A stretch of 24,659 nt of DNA, from assembly GCA_016782545.1 (NCBI GenBank), contig JADHYG010000010.1, forward strand, positions 1 through 24,659. Reading direction: 5' to 3'. The notes beneath the pieces were generated by a model, which did no database searches, had not been told where the DNA came from, and saw only the letters and a list, made by a program, of their open reading frames with translations. Source of the DNA: Candidatus Microgenomates bacterium (GTDB lineage Bacteria > Patescibacteria > Microgenomatia > JADHYG01). Below are positions 7,473-15,612 of the stretch, one piece after another (position 1 is the stretch's first letter; each line of letters begins with the position of its first letter). The position numbers and the translations under genes are program-made.

Positions 7473-7488
7473 ATAAACAGTTGTTTAT
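7473..7488. promoter_or_regulatory. Inverted repeat next to gapN promoter
   Basis: ATAAAC (7473-7478) and GTTTAT (7483-7488) form a perfect inverted repeat around AGTT, 2 bp upstream of the gapN -35. It could be a regulator site. No cognate regulator is visible. The rest of the 219-nt gap (7434-7652) also holds GCATA/TATGC arms and a GACGATCGTC palindrome around 7513-7540, with no gene. Confidence 0.3.
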
Positions 7489-7590
7489 ACTATGAGTTCT
7501 TTTCGATTTAGGCATAGAATTTATGCGACGATCGTCAACGTTTTTCTATGGGTAAATCTTGTCCTCTAATATTTGTTATTAAGTTTAAAT

Positions 7591-7606
7591 AGGCTAAAAA
7601 GAGCCT
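7591..7606 (-). terminator. Weak hairpin downstream of dtd
   Basis: AGGCT (7591-7595) pairs with AGCCT (7602-7606) around a 6-nt loop. It lies 46 nt past the dtd stop codon in an AT-rich stretch. The stem is short and the T tract is poor, so termination is only suggested. Confidence 0.3.
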
Positions 7607-7652
7607 GTTAATTATTATTATCAGATTATATCTATTTATATCTATTGCCAAA

Positions 7653-8102
7653 CTACATATTTTCTGTATCTAAAACAATCGTCACTGGACCGTCATTAAT
7701 TAAATGAATATCCATTATTGCCCCAAATTCACCAACGGCCACTTTTTTGATCCCTAAGTTTTTTAGTTCTTCAATAAATTTCAAGTAAAGTTCTTTGGCA
7801 AACTCAGGATGAGCGGCTTTGATAAATGAAGGCCGGTTGCCTTTTTTACAATCAGCTAAAAGAGTAAATTGAGAAACAACTAAAACCTCACCCCCTACAT
7901 CTTTAACTGATAAATTCATTTTATCTTCCTTATCGCTCATAATTCTTAGATTGGCTATTTTTTTTGCTAGAGTTTTGGCTTGATTTTCTATATCTCCTTC
8001 TTTTACTCCCAACAAAATCACTAGTCCTTTCTTAATCTCTCCGACTATTTGATGATTAATAGTTACTTTGGCTGATCTGACTCTTTGAATAACTGCTTTC
8101 AT
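7653..8102 (-). CDS. dtd: D-aminoacyl-tRNA deacylase
   Basis: A 149-residue protein with the full DTD signature. The N-terminus MKAVIQRVRSAKVTI is typical. SQFTL at residues 77-81 carries the active-site threonine, and NDGPVT at 136-141 is the Gly-cisPro motif that enters the partner subunit of the dimer and rejects L-aminoacyl-tRNA. The enzyme hydrolyses D-amino acids (and glycine from mischarged tRNA-Ala) off tRNA in the cytoplasm. The length fits the family exactly. The start at 8100-8102 matches the family N-terminus; an upstream in-frame ATG would add 13 residues and cross the promoter. It is divergent from the adjacent PBP gene, with only 37 bp between the two start codons. Confidence 0.95.
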   Translation of the reverse strand: MKAVIQRVRSAKVTINHQIVGEIKKGLVILLGVKEGDIENQAKTLAKKIANLRIMSDKEDKMNLSVKDVGGEVLVVSQFTLLADCKKGNRPSFIKAAHPEFAKELYLKFIEELKNLGIKKVAVGEFGAIMDIHLINDGPVTIVLDTENM

Positions 8103-8109
8103 TATGACA

Positions 8110-8119
8110 ATTCTATCAC
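8110..8119 (-). promoter_or_regulatory. Putative -10 element of dtd
   Basis: The minus strand reads GTGATAGAAT. The hexamer TAGAAT (8110-8115) sits 7 nt before the dtd ATG. The string is identical to that before the kinase gene at 1741-1750. It overlaps the divergent promoter of the PBP gene. Confidence 0.5.
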
Positions 8120-8120
8120 A

Positions 8121-8129
8121 TGCTATAAT
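8121..8129 (+). promoter_or_regulatory. Extended -10 promoter of first PBP gene
   Basis: TGCTATAAT (hexamer 8124-8129) lies 10 nt before the ATG at 8140. Its position rules out in-frame ATGs at 8104 and 8128 as starts. Confidence 0.6.
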
Positions 8130-8139
8130 GAAAGCCATC

Positions 8140-10431
8140 ATGAAAAAGAAAAAGAAAACAATCTCTCAAGTCTTGGGAAAGATTTCAAAAATATTTGCAA
8201 GAAAAAGAAAAAAGGAGCATTTAACACCAAAGCCCAAGCAAAAAATCCAAAAAAAAGCTTATCTTTTTTGGCTATTGCCAGCATTTCTAATTTTTCTTTT
8301 TTTCTATTTTTATATTTTAAAAGACTTACCCAGTCCTCAAAAATTAGCCCGCTATGAAAGTGTTCCTCAATCAACCCAAATTTTAGATCGACACGGTAAA
8401 CTTCTTTATAATATCTTTACTGAAGAAGATAGAACCATTGTCAAACTGGAAGAAATTCCTCTCCATCTTCGTCAAGCCACCGTCGCCATTGAAGATAAAA
8501 ATTTTTACCAGCACACGGGTATCAATCCCATTGGCGGCATGATGAGAGCTTTAAAAGAAATTGTTTTTCATCAAAAACTTCAAGGCGGCTCAACCATTAC
8601 CCAGCAATTAGTAAAAAGCGCTCTTTTAACTCCGGAAAGAACCATCAGGAGAAAATTCAAAGAAATTTTCTTGGCGTTTTGGGCGGAGATTATCTATTCC
8701 AAAAATCAAATCTTGGAAATGTATCTTAATCAAGTTCCTTATGGCGGTACGGCTTGGGGAATTTCTTCAGCGGCGAGTAAATATTTTGACAAAGAAGTCA
8801 AAGATTTAACTCTGGCCGAATCATCTCTTCTCGCTGGCCTGCCGGCGGCACCAACAAGATTTTCTCCTTTTGGCGCCCATCCTGAATTAGCCAATAGCCG
8901 CCAGCACGAAGTCTTAAGAAGAATGGTTGAGGATAGCTATATTAGTGAAGATGAAAAAAAAGAATCTCAAAATCAAGAATTAAAGTTTGCCATCTCCAAA
9001 GAAAATATCAGGGCTCCTTATTTTGTCATGTATGTTAAAGATAGGCTGGTGGAAAAATATGGCCAAGAAATAGTTGAAAGAGGCGGTCTTAAAGTGACTA
9101 CTACTTTAGATCTGGAGCTTCAAGAATTTGCGGAAAATACGGTCGCCACTGAAGCTGCCAAACTAGAAAAATATGACGTTTCCAATGGTACTGTTTTGGT
9201 TACCAGACCGCCAACTGGCGAAATCTTAACTATGGTTGGCGGCGCCGATTATTTTGCCACTCCTTCAGGCAATGTTAATGTTACTCTTGCCCATCGCCAG
9301 CCCGGCTCATCAATTAAACCAATTAACTATGCTCTTGGCTTAGAAAGTAAAAGAGTCACTCCCGCCTCTTTATTTTTAGACACACCGACTTGTTTTTCTG
9401 TTGTTGGTCAGCCGCTTTATTGCCCAAGAAACTATGATGGTCAATTTCATGGACCAGTGCAAATGCGTTTTGCCCTGGGAAATTCATATAATATTCCGGC
9501 CGTTAAAATGCTTTCCTTAAACAGTGTTGAAGAAATGATTGCCACCGCCTCAGCCATGGGAATTACCACTTTTAAAGATCCTGCCAATTATGGTCTGTCG
9601 CTTACTTTAGGAGGCGGCGAGGTTAAAATGGTGGACATGGCCGTTGCTTTTGGTGTTTTTGCCAATTCAGGCATTAGAAAAGATTTAGTCTCGATTTTAA
9701 AAATCGAAGACACTCAAGGCAAAATCTTAGAAGAATTTGAAAATCCAAATTTTCAGGAAGACTTGGAAAATCTATCTGCTCCTTCGTCTCTTTTGATTAA
9801 CGGCCCCAGAGTTTTATCACAAGAAACCTGTTTTTTAATCTCTCACGTTCTTCTGGACAACAATGCTCGAGCGGCTGCCTTTGGCACTTTGTCTAATTTA
9901 GTTGTTCCTGATAAAGCTGTTTCTGTTAAAACCGGCACTACTGACGATCTGAGAGATAACTGGACGATTGGTTTTACGCCTAATTTTTTAGTGGCTACTT
10001 GGGTAGGTAATAATGACAACACGCCTATGAATCCTTATCTGACTTCAGGTATCACCGGCGCGGCACCAATTTGGAACGAGGTAATGACTAAAGTTTTGGA
10101 AAATCAATCTGATCTTTGGCCTAAAAAACCCGAAGCTGTGGTTGGAGCTCAAATTTGCAGTTTGTCTGGCCGGGCAGTGCCAAATCCTGAAAGTGATGAC
10201 AGAGGCTGCAGCCCTCGCTTTGAATATTTTATCAAAGGCACTGTTCCTCAAACGCCTGAAATTTTAACTGAACACGTTCCCATTGATAAAACAACCGGCA
10301 ATCTGGCCAATCAAGATACGCCGCCTGAAAATGCCGAGGGCCAAGATCATCAAGTCGCCACTGACGTCTTGGGCAATAAATATTGCCTTGACTGTCCCCA
10401 TGACAATGAAAAACCTTTAATTATCAGATAG
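8140..10431 (+). CDS. Class A penicillin-binding protein (first of tandem pair)
   Basis: A 763-residue bifunctional peptidoglycan synthase. A very basic cytoplasmic tail (MKKKKKTIS, later ARKRKKEH) precedes one membrane segment at about 40-61. The glycosyltransferase domain (GT51) has the catalytic Glu118-Asp119 in AIEDKNFYQHTG and GGSTITQQL (149-157). The transpeptidase domain has SSIK with the nucleophile Ser390 and Lys393, SYN at 449-451 and KTG at 597-599. All catalytic motifs are intact. The C-terminal 90 residues contain four cysteines (in ICSLSG, GCSP and YCLDC), which could form disulfides outside the membrane. It polymerises lipid II and cross-links the glycan strands. A strong terminator separates it from its paralogue. 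The chosen start follows the -10 box. Confidence 0.95.
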   Translation: MKKKKKTISQVLGKISKIFARKRKKEHLTPKPKQKIQKKAYLFWLLPAFLIFLFFYFYILKDLPSPQKLARYESVPQSTQILDRHGKLLYNIFTEEDRTIVKLEEIPLHLRQATVAIEDKNFYQHTGINPIGGMMRALKEIVFHQKLQGGSTITQQLVKSALLTPERTIRRKFKEIFLAFWAEIIYSKNQILEMYLNQVPYGGTAWGISSAASKYFDKEVKDLTLAESSLLAGLPAAPTRFSPFGAHPELANSRQHEVLRRMVEDSYISEDEKKESQNQELKFAISKENIRAPYFVMYVKDRLVEKYGQEIVERGGLKVTTTLDLELQEFAENTVATEAAKLEKYDVSNGTVLVTRPPTGEILTMVGGADYFATPSGNVNVTLAHRQPGSSIKPINYALGLESKRVTPASLFLDTPTCFSVVGQPLYCPRNYDGQFHGPVQMRFALGNSYNIPAVKMLSLNSVEEMIATASAMGITTFKDPANYGLSLTLGGGEVKMVDMAVAFGVFANSGIRKDLVSILKIEDTQGKILEEFENPNFQEDLENLSAPSSLLINGPRVLSQETCFLISHVLLDNNARAAAFGTLSNLVVPDKAVSVKTGTTDDLRDNWTIGFTPNFLVATWVGNNDNTPMNPYLTSGITGAAPIWNEVMTKVLENQSDLWPKKPEAVVGAQICSLSGRAVPNPESDDRGCSPRFEYFIKGTVPQTPEILTEHVPIDKTTGNLANQDTPPENAEGQDHQVATDVLGNKYCLDCPHDNEKPLIIR

Positions 10432-10440
10432 TGAGCCTCC

Positions 10441-10472
10441 ACCCCGCACCGAATGGTGCTGGGGTAATTTTT
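10441..10472 (+). terminator. Rho-independent terminator between PBP genes
   Basis: ACCCCGCACC (10441-10450) pairs with GGTGCTGGGGT (10455-10465) through a GAAT loop with one bulged T, followed by AATTTTT. It ends transcription of the first PBP gene 10 nt after its stop codon, so the second has its own promoter. Confidence 0.8.
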
Positions 10473-10489
10473 CCTCTTCACAAATCCCA

Positions 10490-10495
10490 TAGAAT
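10490..10495 (+). promoter_or_regulatory. Putative -10 element of second PBP gene
   Basis: TAGAAT ends 8 nt before the ATG at 10504. A second candidate, TAAAAT at 10500-10505, ends 7 nt before the in-frame ATG at 10513. Either gives a leaderless start, so the first three residues of the product are uncertain. Confidence 0.4.
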
Positions 10496-10503
10496 TTGAT
10501 AAA

Positions 10504-12831
10504 ATGCTGATAATGGACAGAGAAAATAATAATAACAGTTCCAAAAAAACTCTTGGGCAGGTTTTAGATAAACTTCTTTTAATTCCTTTGTTTTTAATTA
10601 AAATCGGCGGTTTAGTCCGTGGTCTAATTAAAAATATTTTAGCTTTTGTTCAATTAATTTTTAAGAAAACTACAGGCCTTTTAGGATCAGAGCTTTTAAC
10701 ATTGGTAATCAGTTTTTGGAAGTTCTTAGGTACAAAAACAATAAGTTTAAACAAGAAAATTAGTACAACCTTACGCTCTATAACTAATTTGTTTTCTTCA
10801 TTCTTTTCCTTGCCTAAAAAAATCAAACTTCCTAAACCATCTTTTCCAAAACCAAGAATAAGTCTTCCTCAATTTTCATCGGCCAATAAGTCTTTTATTT
10901 TAGGCATACTTTTTACCTTGCTTTTTATTTTCATCCCTTTTCAGGCTTATTCCTGGCTGACAGCTTTACCCCACCCCAAAATTTTAAGCTTGGGCACGGC
11001 TTCAGTAGCCACTAAAATCTATGACCGCAATGGCTTTTTGCTTTATGAAGTTTATCTTGACGAAAACAGAACGCCTATTTCTCTAGATCAAATCCCCGAC
11101 CACCTCAAAAAAGCCACTTTGGCAATTGAAGACAGTCAATTTTATTCTCATTCTGGATTTTCTGTCAAAGGAATTTTGCGCGCTTTAAAAAAACTTACTT
11201 TTGATAATAAAATTGAGGGCGGCTCAACCATTACCCAGCAATTAATCAGATCAGCGCTTTTAACACCCGAGCGAACTTTAAAACGAAAAACAAAAGAGAT
11301 TATTCTCGCTTTTTGGGCAGAAAAAATTTACTCCAAGGATGAAATTTTAGAAATGTATTTTAATCAAGTCCCTTATGGTGGTTCTGCTTGGGGAATAGAA
11401 ACAGCCAGTCAAATATATTTTGGTAAAAATGCTTCCCAGCTTTCCTTAGCTGAGGCCAGTCTTTTGGCTGGTTTACCAGCCGCTCCCAGCGACTTCTCAC
11501 CCTTCGGCACTTTTCCTGAAAAAGCCAAGAACAGGCAGTTTGATGTTTTAAGAAGAATGGTCGAAGAAAAATTCATTTCTCAAGAAGAAGCCGAAACAGC
11601 TAGAAATGAAGATTTAAATTTTGTTCCTCAAAGAATTCCCATCCATGCCCCTCATTTTGTCATGTATATTAAAGACCTTCTTGTTAAAAAATATGGACAC
11701 AGATTGGTTGAGCAAGGAGGCTTAAGAGTGATTACCAGTCTTGACCTTCTTTTACAAGAAGAAATTGAGGCGATTGTTAAAAATGAAGTTTTAAAGCTTT
11801 CTTCCTTAAATGTCGGTAATGGCTCGGTCGTGATCACTAATCCCAAAACAGGAGAAATCTTGGCTATGGTTGGTTCAAAAGATTATTTTAATCTTGAAGA
11901 AGAAGGCAATGTAAATATCACCCTCTCTCTTCAACAACCAGGCTCTTCAATCAAGGTCGTTACTTATGCCGCCGCCTTGCAAAACGGCTTTACGGCAGCC
12001 AGCATTTTAGATGATTCTCCAGTTGTTTATAAAATTCCTGGCCAGCCTTCTTATGCGCCAGTAAATTATGATGGTAAATTCCACGGCAAAGTCCCTTTAA
12101 GATATGCTTTAGGGAATTCTTATAATATTCCCGCCGTGAAAACCCTAGCTCAAATCGGCCTTGAACAAATGATTGAACAAGGAAAAAGAATGGGCATTGA
12201 GAACTGGGAAGATAAAAGCCGTTTTGGTTTGTCTTTAACTTTAGGCGGAGGAGAAGTCACCATGCTGGATATGGCTAGAGTTTATGGCTCTTTAGCTAAT
12301 CAAGGCATTAAACATAAACTCAGACCAATTTTAGAAATCACTGATTATGAAGGGAGAATTTTAGAAAAAAATGCTGACAAAAACGGCGTTAAGGCTCTTT
12401 CAGAAGAAACTGCTTTTATTATCAGCGATATTTTATCTGACGATCAAGCTCGAACAAGTGCTTTTGGCCCCAACTCTCTTTTAAATATTCCCAACAAGAA
12501 AGTGGCTGTAAAAACAGGCACTTCAAATGATCTTCGCGATAACTGGGCCATTGGTTATACTCCTTCTTATGTTGTTGTTGCCTGGGTCGGCAATAATGAT
12601 AATTCGCCCATGAGCCGGATTGCTTCGGGTATTACTGGCGCGACGCCAATTTGGCATGAAACAATGAAATTTTTACTTGAAGGAAAAGAAAATGAAGAAT
12701 TTGTTATTCCGGCTGGAATAACAAAAATTTTCTGCCGCGGCAAATGGGAATATTTTGTTAAAGGCACGGAGCCTTTAGGCGGCTGTCCTCCAATCCCCAC
12801 TCAACCCCCCTCGCCCACGCCAATGTCTTAA
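10504..12831 (+). CDS. Class A penicillin-binding protein (second of tandem pair, N-terminal extension)
   Basis: A 775-residue paralogue of the preceding protein. Catalytic residues are intact: Glu199-Asp200 in AIEDSQFYSHSG, GGSTITQQL (239-247), SSIK with Ser481 and Lys484, SYN at 539-541 and KTG at 670-672. It differs by an N-terminal region of about 130 residues before the single membrane segment (about 130-150). That region is basic and holds several hydrophobic or amphipathic stretches (LLLIPLFLIKIGGLVRG, LLTLVISFWKFLG) and a proline-rich PKPSFPKPRISLPQF. This could bind the inner face of the membrane or divisome/elongasome partners. The C-terminal tail is shorter, keeps one cysteine pair and ends in a proline-rich stretch. 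The pair probably arose by duplication and then split roles. The stop codon lies inside an 18-bp direct repeat. Confidence 0.94.
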   Translation: MLIMDRENNNNSSKKTLGQVLDKLLLIPLFLIKIGGLVRGLIKNILAFVQLIFKKTTGLLGSELLTLVISFWKFLGTKTISLNKKISTTLRSITNLFSSFFSLPKKIKLPKPSFPKPRISLPQFSSANKSFILGILFTLLFIFIPFQAYSWLTALPHPKILSLGTASVATKIYDRNGFLLYEVYLDENRTPISLDQIPDHLKKATLAIEDSQFYSHSGFSVKGILRALKKLTFDNKIEGGSTITQQLIRSALLTPERTLKRKTKEIILAFWAEKIYSKDEILEMYFNQVPYGGSAWGIETASQIYFGKNASQLSLAEASLLAGLPAAPSDFSPFGTFPEKAKNRQFDVLRRMVEEKFISQEEAETARNEDLNFVPQRIPIHAPHFVMYIKDLLVKKYGHRLVEQGGLRVITSLDLLLQEEIEAIVKNEVLKLSSLNVGNGSVVITNPKTGEILAMVGSKDYFNLEEEGNVNITLSLQQPGSSIKVVTYAAALQNGFTAASILDDSPVVYKIPGQPSYAPVNYDGKFHGKVPLRYALGNSYNIPAVKTLAQIGLEQMIEQGKRMGIENWEDKSRFGLSLTLGGGEVTMLDMARVYGSLANQGIKHKLRPILEITDYEGRILEKNADKNGVKALSEETAFIISDILSDDQARTSAFGPNSLLNIPNKKVAVKTGTSNDLRDNWAIGYTPSYVVVAWVGNNDNSPMSRIASGITGATPIWHETMKFLLEGKENEEFVIPAGITKIFCRGKWEYFVKGTEPLGGCPPIPTQPPSPTPMS

Positions 12832-12870
12832 GTATGGCGATCAGCTTTCCCACGACTTCAGCAATTATTT
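12828..12870 (-). pseudogene. Scar of a second ykuK 3' end, with direct repeat
   Basis: 12828-12845 is identical over 18 bp to 15595-15612, the 3' end of ykuK (codons for ADRHT and stop on the minus strand). The next bases, 12847-12870, resemble 15675-15698 (ykuK codons for about ITEVVG) at roughly 20 of 24 positions. So the order and orientation of two ykuK pieces are kept, with about 62 nt of ykuK deleted between them. It overlaps the stop codons of the PBP gene and of the propeller gene. Confidence 0.6.
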
Positions 12871-14166
12871 TCCACAAGCTCCCTCAAAAGTTAAAAGATA
12901 CAAATGATCAAAGTAATAGGATTGATCTTTTAGATAAGGCCGCCAATTGGTGCCAAAACTGACGGCAATTTGAGTTCCATCCGCTGACCAACCAAGTTCG
13001 CGGCAAGAATAGTCATTGCCTAAATAATCTTCGCTTGACTTTTCGCCAAAATGAGTCAACTGGCCTTTATTTTCTCCATCGGCATCCATCAAATAAATAT
13101 CTACTCCACCTGTTCCCGGAAGCCCTGGAGAAGAAGACCAGGCAATTTTTTGACCATCTGGAGAGTATTCGGCGTTTTCGTCGTGGTTATAAACAGAAAA
13201 TGTTAAGGGAGTTAAAAAATTACCTTTTAAGTCGGTCGTATAAAGATCACCCCAAAAGTCTTGTCCGCTCATTTTTTTCAAATCAGCATAACTGTAAATA
13301 AATCCCTGACCATCGGCGGTAAAACCAGAGGCCTCCAAAAGAGTAAAGCCGGGTGGGGGGTCTACTTTTTTAATGCTTGAAATTTTCGGACCCTCATTAT
13401 CAAACTCAAAATCAGCATAGACCGCTCGCCAAGCACCAAGTTCTTCACCTTTTCTGAAAATAAAAGTTAAAAGATTCCAGTAGCTTCCCGGATGACGAAT
13501 AATATCTGTCCACTTTCCTTTTGGATATTTTTCCATCATATATTCTTCATTCCAAAAGATTTTGCTGCCATCATTAGAAAAAGTTGGCTTAATTACGCCC
13601 CAGTTTTCCGGGTAATCAGTTAGTTGCCAAAATTTTTCACCCTCGGCCGTCATCATCCAAACATTGTGATTACGGCCGGCATCGGGTTGTTCAGCGTAAC
13701 CGTCTGAAAGGATTTTGTAATTAATGTTGTTAGCGGAAAAGACAAGATATTTGCCATTGGGGTGCCAATAAGGTTGGCCTTTGTGGCCGTTTTGAGGAAG
13801 TTCTGGCCTGCCACAGGTTAAGCACTTTTCTTCAGTTCCATCCGGCTTCATCGTAAAAATTTCATAAACATTATTAACCAATTTATTAAAAGCAATTAAA
13901 CTGCCGCCTGGCGACCATTTAGGAAAAGAGCCCTCGCCGAGTTTGACCATACTTTTAACATAGCACTCTGGTGGTTGATTTGAGTCCTCAACATCAGGAA
14001 CCAAAAGAGTGTTGATACCGCAATCTTCTGGACAAATTCCGGTTTCAAACTCTTTTTTTTGATGACAAACCCCATCACCACAGGTGTACATCTGCCTTTT
14101 AATTCCCCAGGCAATCAAAGTTAACAAAATTATTCCTATGATTACAAAAACATATTTCCTTTTCAT
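12865..14166 (-). CDS. Membrane-anchored TolB/WD40-like beta-propeller protein
   Basis: A 433-residue protein with an N-terminal membrane segment (about residues 5-22, VFVIIGIILLTLIAWGI), so most of it lies outside the cell. A small cysteine module follows: CGDGVC, then CPEDCG (about 29-49), of the CGDGxC...CPxDC kind seen in secreted proteins. Then come at least six PD40-type propeller blades marked by a WSPGG/SPDG pattern: FPKWSPGGSLIAFN, PYWHPNGKYLVFS, PTFSNDGSKIFW, GFTADGQGFIYS, AEYSPDGQKIAWS and LGWSADGTQIAVS. Propellers of this type bind partners or sugars and are not usually enzymes. It is the last gene of a three-gene operon, 6 nt after the preceding stop. No specific function can be assigned. 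Confidence 0.8.
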   Translation of the reverse strand: MKRKYVFVIIGIILLTLIAWGIKRQMYTCGDGVCHQKKEFETGICPEDCGINTLLVPDVEDSNQPPECYVKSMVKLGEGSFPKWSPGGSLIAFNKLVNNVYEIFTMKPDGTEEKCLTCGRPELPQNGHKGQPYWHPNGKYLVFSANNINYKILSDGYAEQPDAGRNHNVWMMTAEGEKFWQLTDYPENWGVIKPTFSNDGSKIFWNEEYMMEKYPKGKWTDIIRHPGSYWNLLTFIFRKGEELGAWRAVYADFEFDNEGPKISSIKKVDPPPGFTLLEASGFTADGQGFIYSYADLKKMSGQDFWGDLYTTDLKGNFLTPLTFSVYNHDENAEYSPDGQKIAWSSSPGLPGTGGVDIYLMDADGENKGQLTHFGEKSSEDYLGNDYSCRELGWSADGTQIAVSFGTNWRPYLKDQSYYFDHLYLLTFEGACGK

Positions 14167-14172
14167 TTAGTT

Positions 14173-14856
14173 TTAATACTGAAAAGCCGGGTCTTTTAAA
14201 ATGTGTTTGCGATAATAATATTCTTGAGCTTCGGGGGAGAATTCTTTGCCCTCTTGGGACACGGCCGGCGGGTTTTGGTTGAAATACTCCTCAATTTTCT
14301 TGGGATCAATTGGCTGGAATTCCTGCTGCTGTTTTTCAATATTTTTTTGTATTTGCTCTTGAGTTTGCTTATTGATTTGATCCAGGCCTTTGGTAATATC
14401 ACCAATACTCGGCGGGGTATAATCAAAAACTTCTATATTTTGTAACACCTGTTGAGTTTCTCTAATAGCGTTTTCTAACTCGGCTCTCTCTTTCGGGGGA
14501 AGAATTTTCAGTAAATTTTGGTCACTGGCTGACATTTGTTTGTCAATCATCTCTTGAATATCTCTTTCAATTTGTTTTTGCTCTACACTTCCTTTCTTCC
14601 AATCAGAAAACTGTTCTGTTAGTTTGTCAAGCTGTTGATTAAGTTCTTCCTGTTTTTTTGAAACTTGTTCTGGGGTAAGTGTCGGCGAAGGTGTGGGTAA
14701 AAGCGAGGGGTGCTGTATTGGTGACAATTCAGCTTGGAACTCCTTAATCTCTTGATCCTTCTTCTTTGAAGCAAACACCCCCACACCAACTATTAGTAGT
14801 GCGCCGGCGATGATGATCCAAATAAAAGCAATTCCTTGTTCTGATTTTTTCTTCAT
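14173..14856 (-). CDS. Membrane-anchored coiled-coil protein of unknown function
   Basis: Not recognised as a known family. The 227-residue product has a basic N-terminus MKKKSEQG and one membrane segment, IAFIWIIIAGALLIVGVGVF (8-27). Next come a proline/threonine-rich stretch, SLLPTPSPTLTPE (about 51-63), then a long Glu/Gln/Lys-rich region predicted to be helical and coiled-coil (65-195), and a charged C-terminus containing YYYRKH. It is most likely an extracellular stalk anchored in the membrane. The N-terminus loosely resembles a type IV prepilin leader (G before a hydrophobic helix), but the usual Glu at +5 is absent. Its ATG follows immediately after the stop of the upstream gene. It may act with the propeller protein encoded next. 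Confidence 0.7.
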   Translation of the reverse strand: MKKKSEQGIAFIWIIIAGALLIVGVGVFASKKKDQEIKEFQAELSPIQHPSLLPTPSPTLTPEQVSKKQEELNQQLDKLTEQFSDWKKGSVEQKQIERDIQEMIDKQMSASDQNLLKILPPKERAELENAIRETQQVLQNIEVFDYTPPSIGDITKGLDQINKQTQEQIQKNIEKQQQEFQPIDPKKIEEYFNQNPPAVSQEGKEFSPEAQEYYYRKHILKDPAFQY

Positions 14857-15531
14857 TTAAGTCCTAAAAATAATTTTTAAAATTGTCGCCCATAAAATCA
14901 GCGCTCCAGCTGCTAGAAATCCTGTTGTTAGCCCAAAAAGATAATGTTTAAGCGGTTTATTATAATGCTTGTCTTCTTGATTAATCAGATATAAGGTCGG
15001 CAGGGCAGTCAAAGCACCAAAAAGGACCAGGGTGATCAATGCTTGGACGATGACTACCAAGAAAGCAGTTAGAGCAGAAGTTGTTACTGCCGCCGCGGTC
15101 AATATTTTCCGAGTGATAAAAAAGTCAAAAATAAGTCTGCCCAAACCAGCCAAATAAAAAACTTCCAAAAAATTAAATTGATAGCGGTTAATCAATTTCA
15201 ACCAAAGAATAAAATAAGGAAGATAAAAGCCTAAACCAATAATAATATCAACTGGAGGCTTTGGGTGAAAGGGTAGACGTCCTAATTGATATTCAAAAAA
15301 AATCATCCAGGCCCAACCGGTGAGAAAATAAAGCGCGACAGCAACTTTTGGGTTTTTGATCTTCTGGAAAAAATCCTTTAATCGTTCTTTCTGCCAAGAG
15401 GCAATGCCAAAAACAAAAAAGAACAAATAAAGAGCGTTTTTAAAAGGAAAGGCAGTAGAAATAATAAGAACTGTAATGATTAAGAGCGTGGTGATTAAAT
15501 AAAGAAGCTTTAGAGATATATTCTCTTTCAT
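14857..15531 (-). CDS. Polytopic membrane protein of unknown function
   Basis: The first gene of the three-gene operon gives a 224-residue, very hydrophobic protein with roughly six or seven membrane segments. Examples are LLYLITTLLIITVLIIST near the start, YFLTGWAWMIFFEYQ in the middle and YLFGLTTGFLAAGALILWA near the end. There are no recognised motifs. The start was set at the ATG 15529-15531, because a promoter with ideal spacing (15556-15584) lies just upstream. A longer frame from a TTG at 15571-15573 would overlap the -10 box. AAAGGA lies 12 nt before the chosen ATG. The ORF abuts the next gene without a gap. It could be a transporter, a sorting factor or a scaffold; nothing in the sequence decides. 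Confidence 0.7.
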   Translation of the reverse strand: MKENISLKLLYLITTLLIITVLIISTAFPFKNALYLFFFVFGIASWQKERLKDFFQKIKNPKVAVALYFLTGWAWMIFFEYQLGRLPFHPKPPVDIIIGLGFYLPYFILWLKLINRYQFNFLEVFYLAGLGRLIFDFFITRKILTAAAVTTSALTAFLVVIVQALITLVLFGALTALPTLYLINQEDKHYNKPLKHYLFGLTTGFLAAGALILWATILKIIFRT

Positions 15532-15555
15532 AATCTTTTGGAATCCTTTATGAAA

Positions 15556-15584
15556 ATAATAGCCAAAAAACAAGTTTAAGTCAA
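15556..15584 (-). promoter_or_regulatory. Sigma70-type promoter of envelope operon
   Basis: On the minus strand, TTGACT (15579-15584), a 17-nt spacer and TATTAT (15556-15561), with GGC before the -10. The predicted start of transcription is near 15549. Confidence 0.65.
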
Positions 15585-15594
15585 ACTAGTTTTT

Positions 15595-15612
15595 TTAAGT
15601 ATGGCGATCAGC
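15595..15612. repeat. 18-bp direct repeat, copy 2
   Basis: Identical to 12828-12845. This copy is the coding 3' end of ykuK (last codons and stop). The two copies flank the three-gene envelope operon, 2767 bp apart. Confidence 0.85.

Noticed and set aside
7500..7560. Small RNA gene or riboswitch in the dtd-gapN gap
   Set aside because: Only short palindromes are visible (GCATA/TATGC and GACGATCGTC). No known riboswitch or tRNA pattern could be traced.
10513..10515. Definitive start of the second PBP at 10513
   Set aside because: Both 10504 and 10513 have a plausible -10 hexamer 7-8 nt upstream, so it cannot be decided. The longer form was kept.
13035..13301. Plus-strand frame of 88 codons inside the propeller gene
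   Set aside because: The minus strand carries clear propeller blades here. The plus frame has no ribosome site or recognisable motif.
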